In this document: positions 5,056-5,581 of the stretch, piece after piece
Numbering within the stretch: position 1 is the first letter of the stretch
Layout: every line of letters starts with the position of its first letter
Assembly: GCA_945876015.1 (NCBI GenBank)
Contig: CAMCNM010000148.1
Coordinates: 1 to 5,581, forward strand
Direction of reading: 5' to 3'
Source: Gemmatimonas phototrophica
GTDB lineage: Bacteria; Gemmatimonadota; Gemmatimonadetes; Longimicrobiales; Gaopeijiaceae
Length of the DNA: 5,581 nt
Position numbers and translations under genes: made by a program
Notes under the pieces: generated by a model
What the model saw: the letters and a program-made list of their open reading frames with translations, nothing else
What the model was told of the DNA's origin: nothing
The model's database searches: none

Positions 5056-5581
5056 TGCACAACGTGGCCGGCGAGCGAATGCGGTCGGCCGCGGTGCGCG
5101 TGCCCGGCTCCACGTCGAACCTCGGTGGCGGATTCGACTGCGTCGCGATGGCGATCGACCGGTTCCTCGACGTCGCGTACGAGCCGGGCTCTGGTCCGCT
5201 CTCGGTGGTACGGACCGACGGCGCGATGCCGGGCGAAGACCTGGTCGCGATCTCGTTCCACCGCGCCCTCGCGGCGCGCGGGCTGACTCCTCAAGGCGTG
5301 CTGCGCGTGCGTTCGGGCATCCCGATCGGGTGCGGGCTCGGCTCCTCGGCGGCGGCGCTCGTCGCGGGCACCGCGCTGGGCGAGCTGGCGGCGGGTGCTG
5401 CGCTCGACCCCAGGGCGGCCTTCGGTCCCGCCATGGCTGAGGAGGGTCACGGCGACAACGCGGGCGCGTCGGCCTACGGCGGCCTGATCGGCGTGGTGGG
5501 CGAGCACGAGGCACCGCGCGTGGTATCGCTCGACCTGTCCCCCGCGATCGGCTTCGCGTTCGCGGCGCCTCCCACGAGGGT
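5055..5581 (+). CDS. thrB: Homoserine kinase (GHMP family), 3'-truncated by window edge
   Basis: This enzyme phosphorylates homoserine with ATP to give the ThrC substrate. ATG 5055 overlaps the thrC stop by one base (TGATG), pointing to translational coupling. A weak GGGTG lies at 5042-5046, and ATG 5079 (residue 9) is an alternative start just before the conserved core. The frame stays open for 175 full codons to the window end; the family is usually about 300 residues, so a little over half is present. GHMP kinase motifs are clear: VPGSTSNLGGGFDCVAMAID (16-35), the ATP-binding IPIGCGLGSSAAAL loop (89-102), and EGHGDNAGASAYGG (130-143), equivalent to the family's E-x-H-x-DN segment. In the first motif the common GPGFD reads GGGFD. 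The other GHMP families (mevalonate kinase and relatives) are less likely given the thrA-thrC context and the EGHGDN motif. Confidence 0.93.
   Translation, partial: MHNVAGERMRSAAVRVPGSTSNLGGGFDCVAMAIDRFLDVAYEPGSGPLSVVRTDGAMPGEDLVAISFHRALAARGLTPQGVLRVRSGIPIGCGLGSSAAALVAGTALGELAAGAALDPRAAFGPAMAEEGHGDNAGASAYGGLIGVVGEHEAPRVVSLDLSPAIGFAFAAPPTR

Noticed and set aside
3544..5514. Long open frame of 656 codons on the - strand, opposite thrC and thrB
   Set aside because: It is low-complexity, Arg-rich antisense sequence covering two clear + strand genes and crossing their boundaries. This is a GC-skewed codon-position artefact.

Overview
This GC-rich window (estimated by eye at roughly 70% GC) carries the start of a threonine biosynthesis operon on the + strand, preceded by two tandem paralogous lipoprotein genes. 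The organism is a GC-rich bacterium. The lipoprotein pair, with a lipobox cysteine followed by a Tyr-rich stretch and an LPVGxPxRVQ motif, resembles uncharacterised outer-membrane-type proteins I associate with Gemmatimonadota. That placement is a low-confidence inference from memory, not a database result.

Layout. At 1-486 is the 3' part of a lipoprotein gene whose start lies outside the window. At 497-979 is a complete paralogue of it. At 980-1207 is a 228-base regulatory region. At 1208-3736 is thrA, a fused aspartokinase/homoserine dehydrogenase. At 3733-5055 is thrC (threonine synthase). From 5055 to the window edge is thrB (homoserine kinase), cut off at its 3' end. thrA and thrC overlap by 4 bases (GTGA) and thrC and thrB by 1 base (TGATG), so they form one transcriptional unit in the order thrA-thrC-thrB. 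No convincing gene is seen on the - strand.

The most interesting part is the 980-1207 region. A 26-codon ORF at 1018-1098 begins MLTTTRTTTIT, with seven Thr codons and one Ile codon within codons 3-11. It is followed by a perfect 9-bp GC-rich hairpin and a U tract (1127-1160). Bases 1066-1077, just downstream of the Thr codons, can form twelve G-C pairs with 1128-1140. That pairing is exclusive with the terminator. A smaller hairpin (1052-1069) can sequester part of the same segment. This is the layout of a ribosome-mediated thr attenuator (thrL type), well outside the enterobacterial setting where it was classically described. The leader ORF is too short to be predicted by itself.

How the parts work together: ThrA catalyses the first and third steps from aspartate to homoserine, ThrB phosphorylates homoserine and ThrC makes threonine. 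The aspartate-semialdehyde dehydrogenase needed between the two ThrA activities is not in this window. The attenuator would let the operon read through when charged tRNA-Thr is scarce. The two lipoproteins have no evident link to threonine synthesis.
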